Of a DNA stretch of 64,000 nt, positions 42,640 to 52,800 are shown piece by piece. Made by a program: the position numbers and the translations under genes. Each line of letters begins with the position of its first letter. Position 1 is the first letter of the stretch. Location: NCBI RefSeq assembly GCF_950295315.1, contig NC_080165.1:5613225-5677224 (forward strand). The letters run 5' to 3'. Below the pieces are notes generated by a model, which saw only the letters and a program-made list of their open reading frames with translations, was not told the DNA's origin and searched no databases. Source of the stretch: Erinaceus europaeus. Its lineage: Eukaryota; Chordata; Mammalia; Eulipotyphla; Erinaceidae.

Positions 42640-43420
42640 GAAAAGCAAAGAAATAGATACTCAGAAGAGGAGGGGAAGTAGGAGGGAAGGCCGTGCGCAG
42701 AGCAGGCTTGAGCATGTTCAGGGAGAGCCCGCGTGACTGAAGTCCTCCGCATGTCACTGAAAGAGATGATGGGAGCGTCATCTCAGTTACACTGAAGCAG
42801 GCAGAGATGTGTGGGATTCACTTAGGAAACAACATGTGCTCAGTGCTACTTTTTGAGCAAGAGGTGACCAGAGAGTCTCCTGATCAGGATTTCTTCCTGA
42901 TGGTCTCCGAGTCATCAGCAGGGGCCAAGCAGAGATGGTGTTCAGTCCACCGGGCGTCCCCAAGTCAGCCACACACCCTGCGCTCCGCACATGCAGTCAG
43001 CTGGGGAGCCTAATATTAGATTCCGGCAGCAAGAGCTCTGAGGAATCCCAGCAAGGAGCCACATGAGTTTCAGACAGCACGGTCTTCCCCAGTCTTAGGA
43101 TCGTGGGAGTCTTTTGTAAGTGGAGTTCCTACTGTCAAGTCGGCTTCATCCCGTCAGCTAACAATGAAAGTGTCTCAACTTGCGGAATTTCATGGCTACT
43201 AACCATTGTTTTCTTTTCATTCTTTTTGTGGTCGGTATTCTTGTTACTGGCTTCGTGGCTTCTAGGAAGTCAGGTAGCTTTAGTCTCTGTACAGCTCTGC
43301 TGGATGAGGAACGGGGGCCTTAGAAGAGAGCTTTCACTCTGTAATGTTCTGATTGTTGTCGCTTGTTTGTGTCTTGGTATCAGCTAGCCGCCTCCAGCTC
43401 TTCGTCTTGTCAGCCGTGTC
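42640..43420. other. No recognised feature
   Basis: Unique-looking intron. Confidence 0.5.
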
Positions 43421-43424
43421 AGAT

Positions 43425-43562
43425 GGAAACAGAAAGAGACTCAGAGCGAAGCAGAGACACCACACCACTCTAGCTTTCTTCAGTATGTCAGGGGCTGGAC
43501 TTGAACCAGAGTCTCACACAGACCAGGCAGACACACTCTCCGAGTGAACTTAGGTCGCCAGC
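43425..43562 (-). mobile_element. SINE-D-like
   Basis: GTCAGGGGCTGGACTTGAAC (reversed box B) and GAGTGAACTTAGGTCGCCAG. Confidence 0.5.
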
Positions 43563-43565
43563 CCG

Positions 43566-43895
43566 CGTAAAGACTTTCACTGGGCTTCCTTCCTTCGATG
43601 CAAACTCGAGTCACGTTACGACTGGTCATCGGAAAGTCAGCTTCATCGAGTTCAGATTTAGCGGCTCTCATAAATTGGCACATTTCCCCCTTCTGAGGAT
43701 TGTGGGTCTAGCCACATTTCACGCTTGCTCCCTTTTTTTAAGATGACACATAGCTTTCCTAGAAATCTTTTTTTTTTTTTTCCCCTTTGCAGATTTATTA
43801 GAACTTCTTATTGTTATTCACTAACCACATTTATGTCATTGCTGGGACTTCACTGTTCCAGGGTGACTTTTCTCAGAATGAGACGAAGCGACAGA
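43566..43895. other. No recognised feature
   Basis: Unique-looking intron with a T-rich run near 43770. Confidence 0.5.
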
Positions 43896-44092
43896 GGGCA
43901 GGCCGGGCAGTGGCACATCTGATTAAGTGCACTTAGTACCATGCGCAAAGCCGTGGGTTTGAGCCCCGGATCCCCATCTGCAAGGGGCACAATTCACAAG
44001 TGTTGAAGCAGGTCTGCAGGTGTCTCTCTTTCTTTCTCCATCCTCCTCTTCCCTCTTAATTTCTCTCTCTCCTGTCAAAAAAATAAATAGAA
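43896..44092 (+). mobile_element. SINE-B
   Basis: GGCCGGGCAGTGGCACATCT, GGGTTTGAGCCCCGGATCCC, GAAGCAGGTCTGCAGGTGTC and tail CAAAAAAATAAATAG. Confidence 0.85.
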
Positions 44093-44343
44093 AAACAGAG
44101 ACAGAGAAGGAAAGACACATGAAGCATCCTCTCCTGTGGTGAAGCTGGGCTCTGATCTGATCAGATGTTTCAAAGCAGTGCACTCCCAAAGTGAGTTATT
44201 TTGCCTGGCTTCATGCCTTTACTGACTATATTTACACTGTGTAGAATCACCCCCAGAATAAGAACTGAGGTTGTTATCAAAATCATTTAAAGGAGCAACA
44301 ATCAGAATTAAGGATCTCTTAAATGTATAAAGAGTTGAAAGTT

Positions 44344-44767
44344 CATGGGGGCCAGGCGGTGGGGCACCTGGTTAAGCACACACATCACAGTGCACAAGGA
44401 CCCGGGTTCAAGCCCCTGGTCCCCACCTGCAGGGGGAGAACTTCATGAGTACTGAAGCAGGGCTGTAGGTGTCTCTCTGTCTCTCTGCCTTTCAGTCTTT
44501 CCTTCCCCTCTCAGCTATGCACAAGGACCCACGCAAGGATCCGGCCGGGTTCAAGCCCCCACTCTCCACCTGCAAGGAGTTCACTTCACAAGCAGTGAAG
44601 CAGGTCTGCAGGTGTCTGTCTTTCTCTCTCCCTCCATATCTCTCCATCCTCTCTCAATTTCTCTCTGTCCAAGCCAGTAAAATGGGGGGAAAATAAAAAT
44701 AAAAGGCCACAGGGAGCAGTAGATTCATAGTGCTGGCACCAAGCCCTGGTGGCAAAAAAAAAAAACA
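44344..44767 (+). mobile_element. Chimeric SINE: B head and body joined to a 5'-truncated A
   Basis: A SINE-B (44348-44515) runs directly into a SINE-A that begins inside its head (ATGCACAAGGACCC) and continues through box B, body and the GAGCAGTAGATTCATAG module to poly-A. The pair shares one flanking duplication, AGTTGAAAGTT, at 44333-44343 and 44768-44778. No duplication lies at the internal junction and SINE-B has lost its AATAAA tail. Confidence 0.8.
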
Positions 44768-44779
44768 AGTTGAAAGTTT

Positions 44780-45125
44780 CTCATTAAGATTCTGTGATCT
44801 ACTTCTGCTTGTTCAGTGCCCTATATATGGAAAAACAGCACTCAGCTCCTCCTAAGTGGGTTATCTGCTTCACCACTTGATAATAATATGCTGTTTGTCC
44901 CCACACCTACATCTTCTCTAGCAAGGATCTCTGCTCAGCTCTTCCTGCACGGTGTCCAGACTGATAGACAAGGTCCCTTCTGCGCCTAGGCCTCCCCTTC
45001 GACCTCCCTTAATGTCAGCTGTCTCTCGAGAGCTGTCAGGAACCCGGCCCTCTCGTTGCGTCCTGAATCTCTTGTGTGGACTCCCCAGATCTCCTCTGTT
45101 TATTACCTGTTGTTGTTGTTGTTTT
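44780..45125. other. No recognised feature
   Basis: Unique-looking intron. Confidence 0.5.
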
Positions 45126-45129
45126 TCTA

Positions 45130-45276
45130 GTGTCAGACAGAGAGAGAGAGAGAGATACCTGAAGCACGGCCCTGCCTCTTGCAAAGATTCCTCCCTGCTG
45201 GTGGGGACGGGCTGGACTTGGGCGCTGAGGCATGGTGGCACGTTCACTCTACCAGCTGCACCGCCACCCCAGCCCT
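45130..45276 (-). mobile_element. Old SINE (B/D-like)
   Basis: GTCAGACAGAGAGAGAGAGA, GCTGGTGGGGACGGGCTGGA and CTACCAGCTGCACCGCCACC. Confidence 0.6.
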
Positions 45277-45279
45277 AGC

Positions 45280-45616
45280 TTATCACTCTTTTACTTCTGT
45301 CCTGTGCTCTCGTTTCTTTACTCCCTGTTCTCTGAAACCACAGAAAGTCTCCACTAGTATTTTTTTTTCTGTGCCAGTAGGCCCTCTTCATGATATCTGA
45401 TTTTATATTACTGTTATCTGGGTGTTGTTGTTGTTTTCCTTTCTCCATAAGTCAACGTTAAGATTCCCTTCAAGAGGCCATTTGGATTATGCTGGGTGGA
45501 GAAGTAGCATATGATTTCTATTTCGATGGAAAGAACGCTACATCTTGTCAGCCCTGACATTACTGTATGCTTATAATGGTCCAGACAATCAGATTCCTGT
45601 CAGTGGCATCATCCAT
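45280..45616. other. No recognised feature
   Basis: Unique-looking intron. Confidence 0.5.
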
Positions 45617-45629
45617 TTAAACACTCTTT

Positions 45630-45927
45630 GTTTGTTTGTTTGTTTGTTTGTTTATTTTCTCTTTTGTTGCCCTTGTTGTTTTTCATTGTTGTTGTAGTTA
45701 TTATTGTTGTTATTGATGTCATTTGTTGTTAGATAGGACAGAGAGAAATGGAGAGAGGAAGGGAAGACAGAGGGGGAGAGAAAGATAGACACCTGCAGAC
45801 CTGCTTCACCGCTTGTGAAGCGACTCCCCTGCAGGTGGGGAGCCGGGGGCTCGAACAGGGATCCTTACACCAGTCCTTGCGCTTTGCGCCACCTGCGCTT
45901 AACCCGCTGCGCTACCGCCCGACTCCC
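45630..45927 (-). mobile_element. SINE-A, short-tail form, perfect TSD
   Basis: Tail expanded to GTTTGTTTGTTTG; body; head with TAACCCGCTGCGCTACCGCC. Duplication TTAAACACTCTTT at 45617-45629 and 45928-45940. The near-consensus head suggests a young copy. Confidence 0.97.
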
Positions 45928-45944
45928 TTAAACACTCTTTTAAT

Positions 45945-46285
45945 CCATTCTTTTTTTTGTTTTTTGGTGAGTCATGATCGTCAGCTAAGAGAGAAAAAGT
46001 AAACACCTTTCTGACCTTTCTGTTCCCTGCTCAGGACTTCTGTCTAGATGTGGTATCTGCTTCTGGGAAAGAGATTTATTTCTATTGTAAAAATTCAAGT
46101 GAATGTTGGGGCAGAGGGTTTGAGAATTCTTGCCTGGTCCCCCTTCATGTCCCAAGGAACACGTGCTGAGAAGACACCGGATTCCCCTGAGCCTGCAGGT
46201 GTGTGTGAGGCTGTCGTTTCTAGCATATCCGTCTGAGCTCCTCACTGTCCGCTGCTTGACTCTTTCTGCTGGCTCCAGCGAACCT
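45945..46285. other. No recognised feature
   Basis: Unique-looking intron. Confidence 0.5.
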
Positions 46286-46289
46286 CCCT

Positions 46290-46400
46290 TGTTATTCCTT
46301 CATACAGCAAGTATTCACTGAGCAAATATTCCCTGACCCTTTGCCATGAGCCCAGATGCTGCTCTGTGCACTAGGGATATGTCTATTAACCAAGTTCCCA
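46290..46400. mobile_element. Old mammalian-wide repeat fragment, unnamed
   Basis: CAGCAAGTATTCACTGAGCA and GCTCTGTGCACTAGGGATAT resemble the common 'caacaaatatttattgagcacc...ggcactggggata' repeat. Confidence 0.45.
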
Positions 46401-46702
46401 GGCTCATGAATCTTGTCCTTTGCTCTTGCTTTGGTGTCTCTGAAGAACCCACTCCGTCCAAATCTGCCCATCCCATCCCGTGATTCTCCTCTCCTGTGGG
46501 TTAGCTTTCTTTGCTTCTGTCAGCCTCTTAACTGTCCTTGTGATTTATCTTTTCTTCTTCAAGATGTTTCTCTTTGTCGCTTCCTTAAATGTCTTATTAT
46601 TTTTTTTCTGCTTCTTCTAGAAGATTTTTCACCTTTTTCCAGACTACAGCCAAGGGAAATGTCCCCCAGTCCCTTTTACCCTCCTGAGAAAGCTGATTTA
46701 TA
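46401..46702. other. No recognised feature
   Basis: Unique-looking, pyrimidine-rich intron. Confidence 0.5.
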
Positions 46703-46718
46703 TTTATAGCTTACTTGT

Positions 46719-46929
46719 TTGTTTTTTTAAATCTTTTATCTTTAGTTATTGGATAGGGACAGACAGAAACTGATAAGGAAGGGGGTGATAGAGAGGGAGA
46801 GAGACAGAGAAACACCTGCATCCCTGCTTCACCACTCGCAGAGCTTACCCCCTGAGGTGGGAACTGGGGCTCAAACCTGGGTCCGTGAACATTGTAATGT
46901 GTGCACTCAAACCAGGCGCCTCACCACCC
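46719..46929 (-). mobile_element. SINE-B with near-perfect TSD
   Basis: TTAGTTATTGGATAGGGACA, AACACCTGCATCCCTGCTTC and ACCAGGCGCCTCACCACCC. Duplication TTTATAGC(T/G)TACTTGT at 46703-46718 and 46930-46945. Confidence 0.9.
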
Positions 46930-46945
46930 TTTATAGCGTACTTGT

Positions 46946-47425
46946 GATGGCTGCTTGACAGAGAAAAAAAGCAGCAGATGAGAAATTGGTGGAATGGTTT
47001 CCACGCAGTCCAGAGCTTGAAGCCCCAGGGTGACCTCAGGCTTGGTATTTAGCAGGCCCTCTTGACAGCATCTCTGCAGGCTTGCCCCAGCACGCAGGGT
47101 GCCTAGAAATGAGTCTTCTCACTGAGCGCTGATCTGTGCCTGCCCGTTCAGGAAGCAGATAGTTGATTTGTTTTTTCCAAATTGAATCCCTCTATTGTCT
47201 CTTTGGACTGTGGTCATGGATTAGGGAGCCTGCAGTTCACAGGAAGATGGCTTTATTCTTCCTGTTACCTGTGATGAAGATAAGTTGAGATTTTCATGGA
47301 AGTCATTGTGGTTGGCACAGGTGGGAAGCAGATATATGAAGGAACCACAAACTAGTTCTCTCTGTCATCACTGTGTGATTATCACCTTCTCAGAAGAGGT
47401 AACTTTCTTGGCCACTTACCACTCT
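46946..47425. other. No recognised feature
   Basis: Unique-looking intron. Confidence 0.5.
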
Positions 47426-47428
47426 GGT

Positions 47429-47430
<2 letters not shown>

Positions 47431-47474
<44 letters not shown>
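47431..47474. repeat. (GT)n microsatellite
   Basis: Twenty-two uninterrupted TG units. Confidence 0.98.
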
Positions 47475-47477
<3 letters not shown>

Positions 47478-47566
47478 TTAAATATATGAATAATTTTGTG
47501 TAGCTAGCATAATGAGAATATACCATAATTCCATAATTCCCTAAACCAATTTTGTAATATTCTTTT

Positions 47567-47606
47567 ACACACACACACACACACACACAAACACACGTAC
47601 ACACAC
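47567..47606. repeat. (CA)n microsatellite
   Basis: About 19 CA units with two interruptions. It lies 92 bp from the (GT)n run and is complementary to it, so the pair could form a hairpin. Confidence 0.95.
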
Positions 47607-47639
47607 CCCTCTACTCACCTCTGAAAACCACTCCTCTAT

Positions 47640-47950
47640 TCTCCACTATAAATTGTCATTTCAGAGAGAAGGATGAAGATAGGATGATCTCACTCATAGA
47701 CAGAAGTTGAGAAATAAGAATGGAAGGGGAATCACAAAGCAGAACTTGGACTGGAGTTGGTTTTGCACCAAAGTGAAGGACCCCGGGGGCTGGGGGTAGG
47801 GGGCATTCAGGTCCTGGAACATGATGGCAGAGGAGGATGTTGGTGGAGGTTAAATTGTCAAGTGGAAAACTGAGAAGTGTTACACGTGGGCCAGCTACTG
47901 TATTTTACTGTCAGCTGTAAACCATTAATCCCCCCAAGAAAGGAAAAAGA
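47640..47950 (+). mobile_element. L1 3' end
   Basis: GGATGATCTCACTCATAGAC (ORF2 end), AACTTGGACTGGAGTTGGTT, TGCACCAAAGTGAAGGACCC, CAGGTCCTGGAACATGATGG and CAGCTGTAAACCATTAATCC. Confidence 0.85.
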
Positions 47951-47956
47951 TAGTAA

Positions 47957-48239
47957 GGGGTCGGGCAGTGGCACAGCGCATTAAGTGCACGTAGTACAAA
48001 GCATAAGGACCTGCGCAAGGATCCCGGTTCCAGCCCCCGGCTCCCCACCTGCAGGAAGGTTGTACAAGGTTCACAAGCGGTGAAGCAGGTCTGCAGGTTC
48101 CTATCTTTCTCTCCTTCTCGATTTACCCTCCCCTCTCAATTCCTCTGTCCTATTGAGGAAAAAAAAAAAAAGCCACCAGAAGCATTGGATTCATAGTGCC
48201 GGCACTGAGCCCCAGTGACTGGAAGCAACAAAGAAAAAA
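47957..48239 (+). mobile_element. SINE-A, long-tail variant
   Basis: GGGGTCGGGCAGTGGCACAG, CCTGCGCAAGGATCCCGGTT, CAAGCGGTGAAGCAGGTCTG and an AAGCATTGGATTCATAG module. Confidence 0.92.
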
Positions 48240-48287
48240 AGTCATTTCAAGAATGCGAAAATCAGAGCAATTCAGTATGAAATCTTT

Positions 48288-48521
48288 TTTTTAAAAAAAT
48301 ACTTATTTTATGTATTTATTCCCTTTTTTTGCCCTTGTTTTATTGTTGTAGTTATTATTGTTGTTGTTGTTGGATAGGACAGAGAGAAATGGAGAGAGGA
48401 GGGGAAGACAGAGAGGGGGGAGAGAAAGACAGACACCTGCAGACCTGCTTCACCGCCTGTGAAGCGACTCCCCTGCAGGTGGGGAGCCGGGGTTTGAACC
48501 GGGATCCTTATGCTGGACTCC
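48288..48521 (-). mobile_element. SINE-A lacking most of the tRNA head
   Basis: Body is intact but the right end stops at GGGATCCTTATGCTGGACTC; box A is missing. Duplication TGAAATCTTT at 48278-48287 and 48522-48531 shows this is a 5'-truncated insertion. Confidence 0.93.
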
Positions 48522-48559
48522 TGAAATCTTTAGAGACTGATATCTTTCTGTCAGCACAG

Positions 48560-48830
48560 CAGCTCTTAGATTCATCTAGGTGGTTGTGTGTGTGTCCATT
48601 ATCCTTTTGGGTGTCACTGAGGGGTTTGCTATAGATCTGTCCATCCACCTGTGGAAGGACATCAACTGCTGTATCCAGTCGGGGTGATTATGAACTGAGC
48701 TGCTATAAAAATGTGTGGTGGATGGGTTTTTGTAGGAACACAATTTCTTCCCCCTCCAGGGAAAACCTGTCGGAGTGAGATTTGAGGTCATAATCGCATT
48801 TCTGGTCTAAGTAACTCAAACTAATTTCTA
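48560..48830 (-). mobile_element. L1 ORF2 3' part, antisense
   Basis: GTCCATCCACCTGTGGAAGG, TGATTATGAACTGAGCTGCT and GTGAGATTTGAGGTCATAAT follow the reverse L1 order with many changes. Confidence 0.6.
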
Positions 48831-48884
48831 GAGCTCTGTGCTGCTGCTGTCAGCCATGTAAGGAAGTCCCCGTTGGTCTACAGC

Positions 48885-49080
48885 CTTGTAGCACCAGGTG
48901 CTGTTTTTATTTTTGTGGTGAACGGTGTAATCTGATTTACTCCCCTGGCCATTCTCTGTGCACAAGTGAGTAGTGAGAAGCATGTCTGTGTTGTTGCAAA
49001 GCATATCTCCAGGGTTTTTTCCTCCTGTAGAACTGAAACTCTGTCTTCTATTAAGCATCTCCCCTTTGTTCCCACCAGGA
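48885..49080 (+). mobile_element. Old L1M-type 3' UTR fragment
   Basis: TGTGTTGTTGCAAAGCATAT, CTCCTGTAGAACTGAAACTC and CTATTAAGCATCTCCCCTTT match the L1M 3' UTR pattern ('cttgcaaaactgaaactctgtacccattaaa'). Confidence 0.6.
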
Positions 49081-49084
49081 GACC

Positions 49085-49408
49085 ATTTTTTTTAATTTTG
49101 TTGCCGTTGTTGTTAGTGTTATAGCTGTTGTTCTTGTTGGTTAGGACAGAGAGAAGTTTTTTCAATTTTGTTGCCATTGTTGTTAGTGTTATAGCTGTTA
49201 TTGTTGTTGGATAGGACAGAGAGAAATGGAGAGAGGAGGGGAAGACAGAGAGAAATGGAGAGAGGAGGGGAAGACAGAGAGGGGGAGAGAAAGATAGACA
49301 CCTGCAGACCTGCTTCACCGCCTGTGAAGCGACTCCCCTGCAGGTGGGGAGCCGGGAGCTTGAACTGGGATCCTTACACTGGTCCTTGTGCTTAACCAGC
49401 TGCCTGAC
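49085..49408 (-). mobile_element. SINE-A with two internal tandem duplications
   Basis: A 60-bp segment beginning near 49091 is repeated from 49151, and a 29-bp segment (GACAGAGAGAAATGGAGAGA...) at 49215-49243 is repeated at 49244-49272. The head is partly degraded (TTAACCAGCTGCCTGACCC). Confidence 0.93.
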
Positions 49409-49441
49409 CCCCAACATGTGTCTTTTTAAAAAATAATTATC

Positions 49442-49650
49442 TGTGGCCAGGCGGTGTTGCACTTGGTTAAGCACACGCATTACAGTGCACAGAGACCCAG
49501 GTTCAAGGCCCTGGTCCCCATCTGCAGGGGGAAGGCTTCATGAGTGGTGAAGCAGGGCTGCAGATGTCTCTCTCCCTCTCTATCTCCCCCTCCCATCTCA
49601 ATTTCTGTCTGTCTCTATCCAATAATAAATTAATAAAAATATTTTAAAAA
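49442..49650 (+). mobile_element. SINE-B
   Basis: GGCCAGGCGGTGTTGCACTT, GGTCCCCATCTGCAGGGGGA and tail CCAATAATAAATTAATAAA. Confidence 0.9.
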
Positions 49651-49651
49651 A

Positions 49652-49853
49652 TAATAATTATGTATTTGATAGGACAGAGACAAATTGAGAGCAATGGGGA
49701 AGATAGGGAGAGAAAAAAAAGAGACACTTGCAGGCCTGCTTCAACCACTAGTGAAAACTCTGCCCTGAAGGTGGATTACAGGGACTTGAACTCAGATCCT
49801 TGCACCTGGGGATGTGTGTGTGTGCTCAGTCATAGGGACCACCCCCTGGCCCC
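49652..49853 (-). mobile_element. SINE-B, divergent
   Basis: TATGTATTTGATAGGACAGA, GACACTTGCAGGCCTGCTTC, GGGACTTGAACTCAGATCCT and CACCCCCTGGCCCC. Confidence 0.8.
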
Positions 49854-50079
49854 TATTATTACAGTTCATTCATGTAGATTTGTGTGAAGGCATTGATTTT
49901 GTCTCTTGACCATGCTGGTTACCGTCCTGTGGATTTCCCTAACAGCTCTATCACCAATCAGCCTTACAGCTTCTTGTTCTGTGCTGCATGCTATTCATGC
50001 ATCGTCTTTGGGGAAATTTTCCTTCAAAATCTTAGTCTTTTTAAATTCAGTTATTTGTCTATTTGTCTTCTTAGCATTC

Positions 50080-50908
50080 TTTTTTTTTTCTTCTCTCTTT
50101 CTTTTTTTTTTTTTTTTGCCTCCAGTGTTATCACTGGGGCTCGGTGCCTGCTCTACAAATCCACTGCTCCTGGAGGCTATTTCCCCCCCCCCCTTTTGTT
50201 GCCCTTGTTGTTTATCGTTGTTGTTGCTATTGTTGTTGGACAGGTGTTGTTAAGATTTCGGAGGCTCTTGCCGGGCGGGCTGGCTTCACGGGCGGGTAAC
50301 AGAGACGCGGAGACAACGGCTGGGCAGGGCAGCTGTATTTCTTTATTCAGGAACAACGATTCACAAACTAAGACAAACTGATCACCAAACAGAACTCGGC
50401 TGTCTCTTTGCGGCGGCGCAAGCACTCTCTCTCTTACTCTCGAACTCAGGAACCCTCTCCCTTACTCTCGAACTCAGGAACTCTCGAACTTTCGTACTCG
50501 GGAACCCTCTGAAACTCTGGCACACTGGAACTCTCTCTTACTCTGTAACCCTGAAACTCTCGAACTCAGGAACTCAGGAACTCTCGGACTCAGGAACCCT
50601 CTCTCGGGGTTCCTTGGGGCGGGGCCAAGCAGGCCCGCGAAATTAACAGGACTGGTGCAATTCTCTTGGCGGGGAAGAACTACCCAATGTAAAGCATACA
50701 ACAGACAGGACAGAGAGAAATCGAGAGAAAAGGAGAATACAGAGAGGGGAAGAGAAAGAGGTCTCTGCAGGCCTGCAGACCTGCTTCATGGCTTGTGAAG
50801 CGACCCTCCTGCAGATGGGGGAGCCAGAGGCTTGAACTAGGATCCTTACACAGCTCCCTTTGCTTCAGGCCATGTGCGCTTAACCTGCTGCAGTACCGCC
50901 TGGCACCG
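50080..50908 (-). mobile_element. SINE-A, long-tail form, split by a solo LTR
   Basis: Left part (poly-T, GCCTCCAG, TGTTATCACTGGGGC to 50244) and right part (from 50710, GAGAAATCGAGAGAAAAGG, to the tRNA head) are separated by the LTR. The SINE's own duplication is TTAGCATTC at 50071-50079 and 50909-50917. Confidence 0.93.
50245..50703 (-). mobile_element. Solo LTR of an endogenous retrovirus (459 bp)
   Basis: Plus strand starts TGTTGTTAAG and ends CATACAACA, with a perfect 6-bp duplication GACAGG at 50239-50244 and 50704-50709. TTTATT at 50342-50347 is an antisense poly-A signal, which sets the - orientation. It shares a 25-bp identical block (50278-50302) with the LTR at 40577-40601, so the two families are related. 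Its U3 carries many short repeats of the type CTCGAACTCAGGAAC. No internal retroviral sequence remains. Confidence 0.9.
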
Positions 50909-50934
50909 TTAGCATTCATTTTTAAGCCTGGGCA

Positions 50935-51245
50935 CAAACTCTCTGCAAGTATATTCTCTCAGTGTGTGTCGTGACCCTTCATTGTCTTATCAATGTCCTT
51001 TGCAGAGGGAGACATTTGATTTTGTGATGTCATGTGTTATTTTTTTTTTAATTTTCATATCATGTCTCAGATGTACTTACCCCAGATCTTGAAATTTTTC
51101 TATTTTCCCCGGGAAGTTTTGGTTCTTCTGCTTTGCATTTAGATCTATAATGAATTTGGGGTTAAGTTTTGTGTCAGGTAGAAGGTTTCAGTAAACGTGC
51201 ATTTTCCACCTATTGATGTGCAGTGTCCCAATGCCAGTTATTGTG
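50935..51245 (-). mobile_element. L1 (L1M type), antisense
   Basis: TCAATGTCCTTTGCAGAGGG, TTTAGATCTATAATGAATTT and ACCTATTGATGTGCAGTGTC follow the reverse of the L1M ORF2 3' region. Confidence 0.68.
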
Positions 51246-51285
51246 AGGACAGTCCTGCTGTCTATAGGCCCTAGTGCTACTTTAC

Positions 51286-51341
<56 letters not shown>

Positions 51342-51386
51342 CTGTAAGGACAGTCCTGCTGTCTATAGGCCCTAGTACTACTTTAC

Positions 51387-51436
<50 letters not shown>

Positions 51437-51506
51437 GTGTTTCTGTAAGGACAGTCCTGCTGTCTATAGGCCCTAGTACTACTTTACAAGTCAATGTGTG
51501 TGTTTT
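51246..51506. repeat. 101-bp composite tandem repeat, 2.6 copies
   Basis: The unit AGGACAGTCCTGCTGTCTAT...TTTACCAGTCAATG plus a long (GT)n and TTTCTGTA starts at 51246, 51347 and 51448. Both complete units are 101 bp; the third ends in a short GT run. The array contains GT runs at about 51294-51339 and 51394-51440. Confidence 0.95.
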
Positions 51507-51743
51507 TTTCTATGTACTCCTCTTCTGGCAAATCAGTATTGCGCTGTTGGCTTCCTTACTGATGAGTGATGGGTATATTTGATATGTCTAAATACTGGTT
51601 ATCGGAAATGTCATGGCATATTTCCCTGTGTTTTTTTCTACACAGAAATGTTCCACGATCTTTCCTGGCAACCCAGTACAGTGCAATCATCAGATATTAT
51701 TAAACGTGCATTTCTGCTGAACCCTAGGTTGTCTCTTACAGAA
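51507..51743. other. No clear feature
   Basis: Possibly continuing L1 remains; not recognised with confidence. Confidence 0.4.
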
Positions 51744-51758
51744 GAAAAGTCACGTTTT

Positions 51759-51997
51759 AAAAAATAATATTTATTTATGTATTCCCTTTTGTTATCCTTG
51801 TTTTATTGTTGTGGTTATTATTGTTGTTATTATTGATGTCGTCATTGTTGGATAGGACACAGAAATGGAGAGAGGAGGGGAAGACAGAGGGGGAGAGAAA
51901 GACAGACACCTGCAGACCTGCTTCACTGCCTGTGAAGTGACTCCCCTGCAGGTGGGGAGCCGGGTCCTTGCGCTTTGCGTCACCTGCGTTAAACCTG
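51759..51997 (-). mobile_element. SINE-A, short-tail form, shortened head
   Basis: Body GATAGGACACAGAAATGGAG; the head has lost the box B segment (GCCGGGTCCTTGCGC). Duplication GAAAAGTCAC(G/T)TTTT at 51744-51758 and 51998-52012. Confidence 0.93.
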
Positions 51998-52289
51998 GAA
52001 AAGTCACTTTTTAAGTGTTCTGCTTTTCTTTGTAAGTTTTCTTTTACAGAAATTGTTTTCATGGTACCTACTTAAACACAGTAGTAGCATGCTTCTATGT
52101 AAGCACTTACAATTCTGAATGGGGATGATCCTCTTTCTCTTTTTCAGTGTTTGTCTTTTGTATTATTATTATTATTATTTTTTTTTTATTATTACATTTT
52201 TGCACTAGCTGGGACCTCTAGAACAGTAGTGAATGGGTTTGGTGAAAAGAGGCATCTGTCTGGCTGCGATTTTTAGTGATCATCACTTG

Positions 52290-52800
52290 TGGTGTTGGCT
52301 CATAGATTTTTACAGAGTACTTTATGGCCTGAAAGTGCCTTTTGATTCTTGATTTACTGCGAATTGTACTGTGAATAGACACTGAATTTCTTCAAGGTTT
52401 TTTCTGCATGAGTTAATGTTTGTGTGGTTTTTCTCCCAGAGACTATTATCATGATTAATTACATTGATAGGATTTTGAATATTGAGAGTGTTTGCCTTCC
52501 TGGAATAAACCCAACTAAGTTGTGGTGTGTTCCTTATTTTTATATGTCACTGGATCATCTCTCTTTATACGATCTGGAGGATTTGTGATATCAGTCTTTT
52601 GTTTCCTTTTTTTCTTGTACTATTTTTATCTGGTTTGGGCATCAGGGTGAGGCTGGCCTAATAAAACGACTTGGAAGCTAGCCCCTCCTCTTGTGCTCCT
52701 CAGAAAGACTGTGGACTGTTGGCATTGTTGGTGTGTCTTCTGTAAGTATTCGATAGACTTTGTTAGTCAGACACATTAAGGCTCCAGGTTTCTTTAAAGA
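52290..52800 (-). mobile_element. L1 ORF2 reverse-transcriptase region, antisense
   Basis: TGGAATAAACCCAACTAAGT, GGATCATCTCTCTTTATACG, TTTATCTGGTTTGGGCATCA and GGGTGAGGCTGGCCTAATAA are the reverse complement of the conserved L1 RT segment. Heavily mutated. Confidence 0.75.

Noticed and set aside
51246..51506. CRISPR-like array
   Set aside because: The repeated unit includes its 'spacer' and is a simple tandem duplication with GT runs in mammalian DNA. The 34-bp minisatellite at 56530 has no spacers at all.
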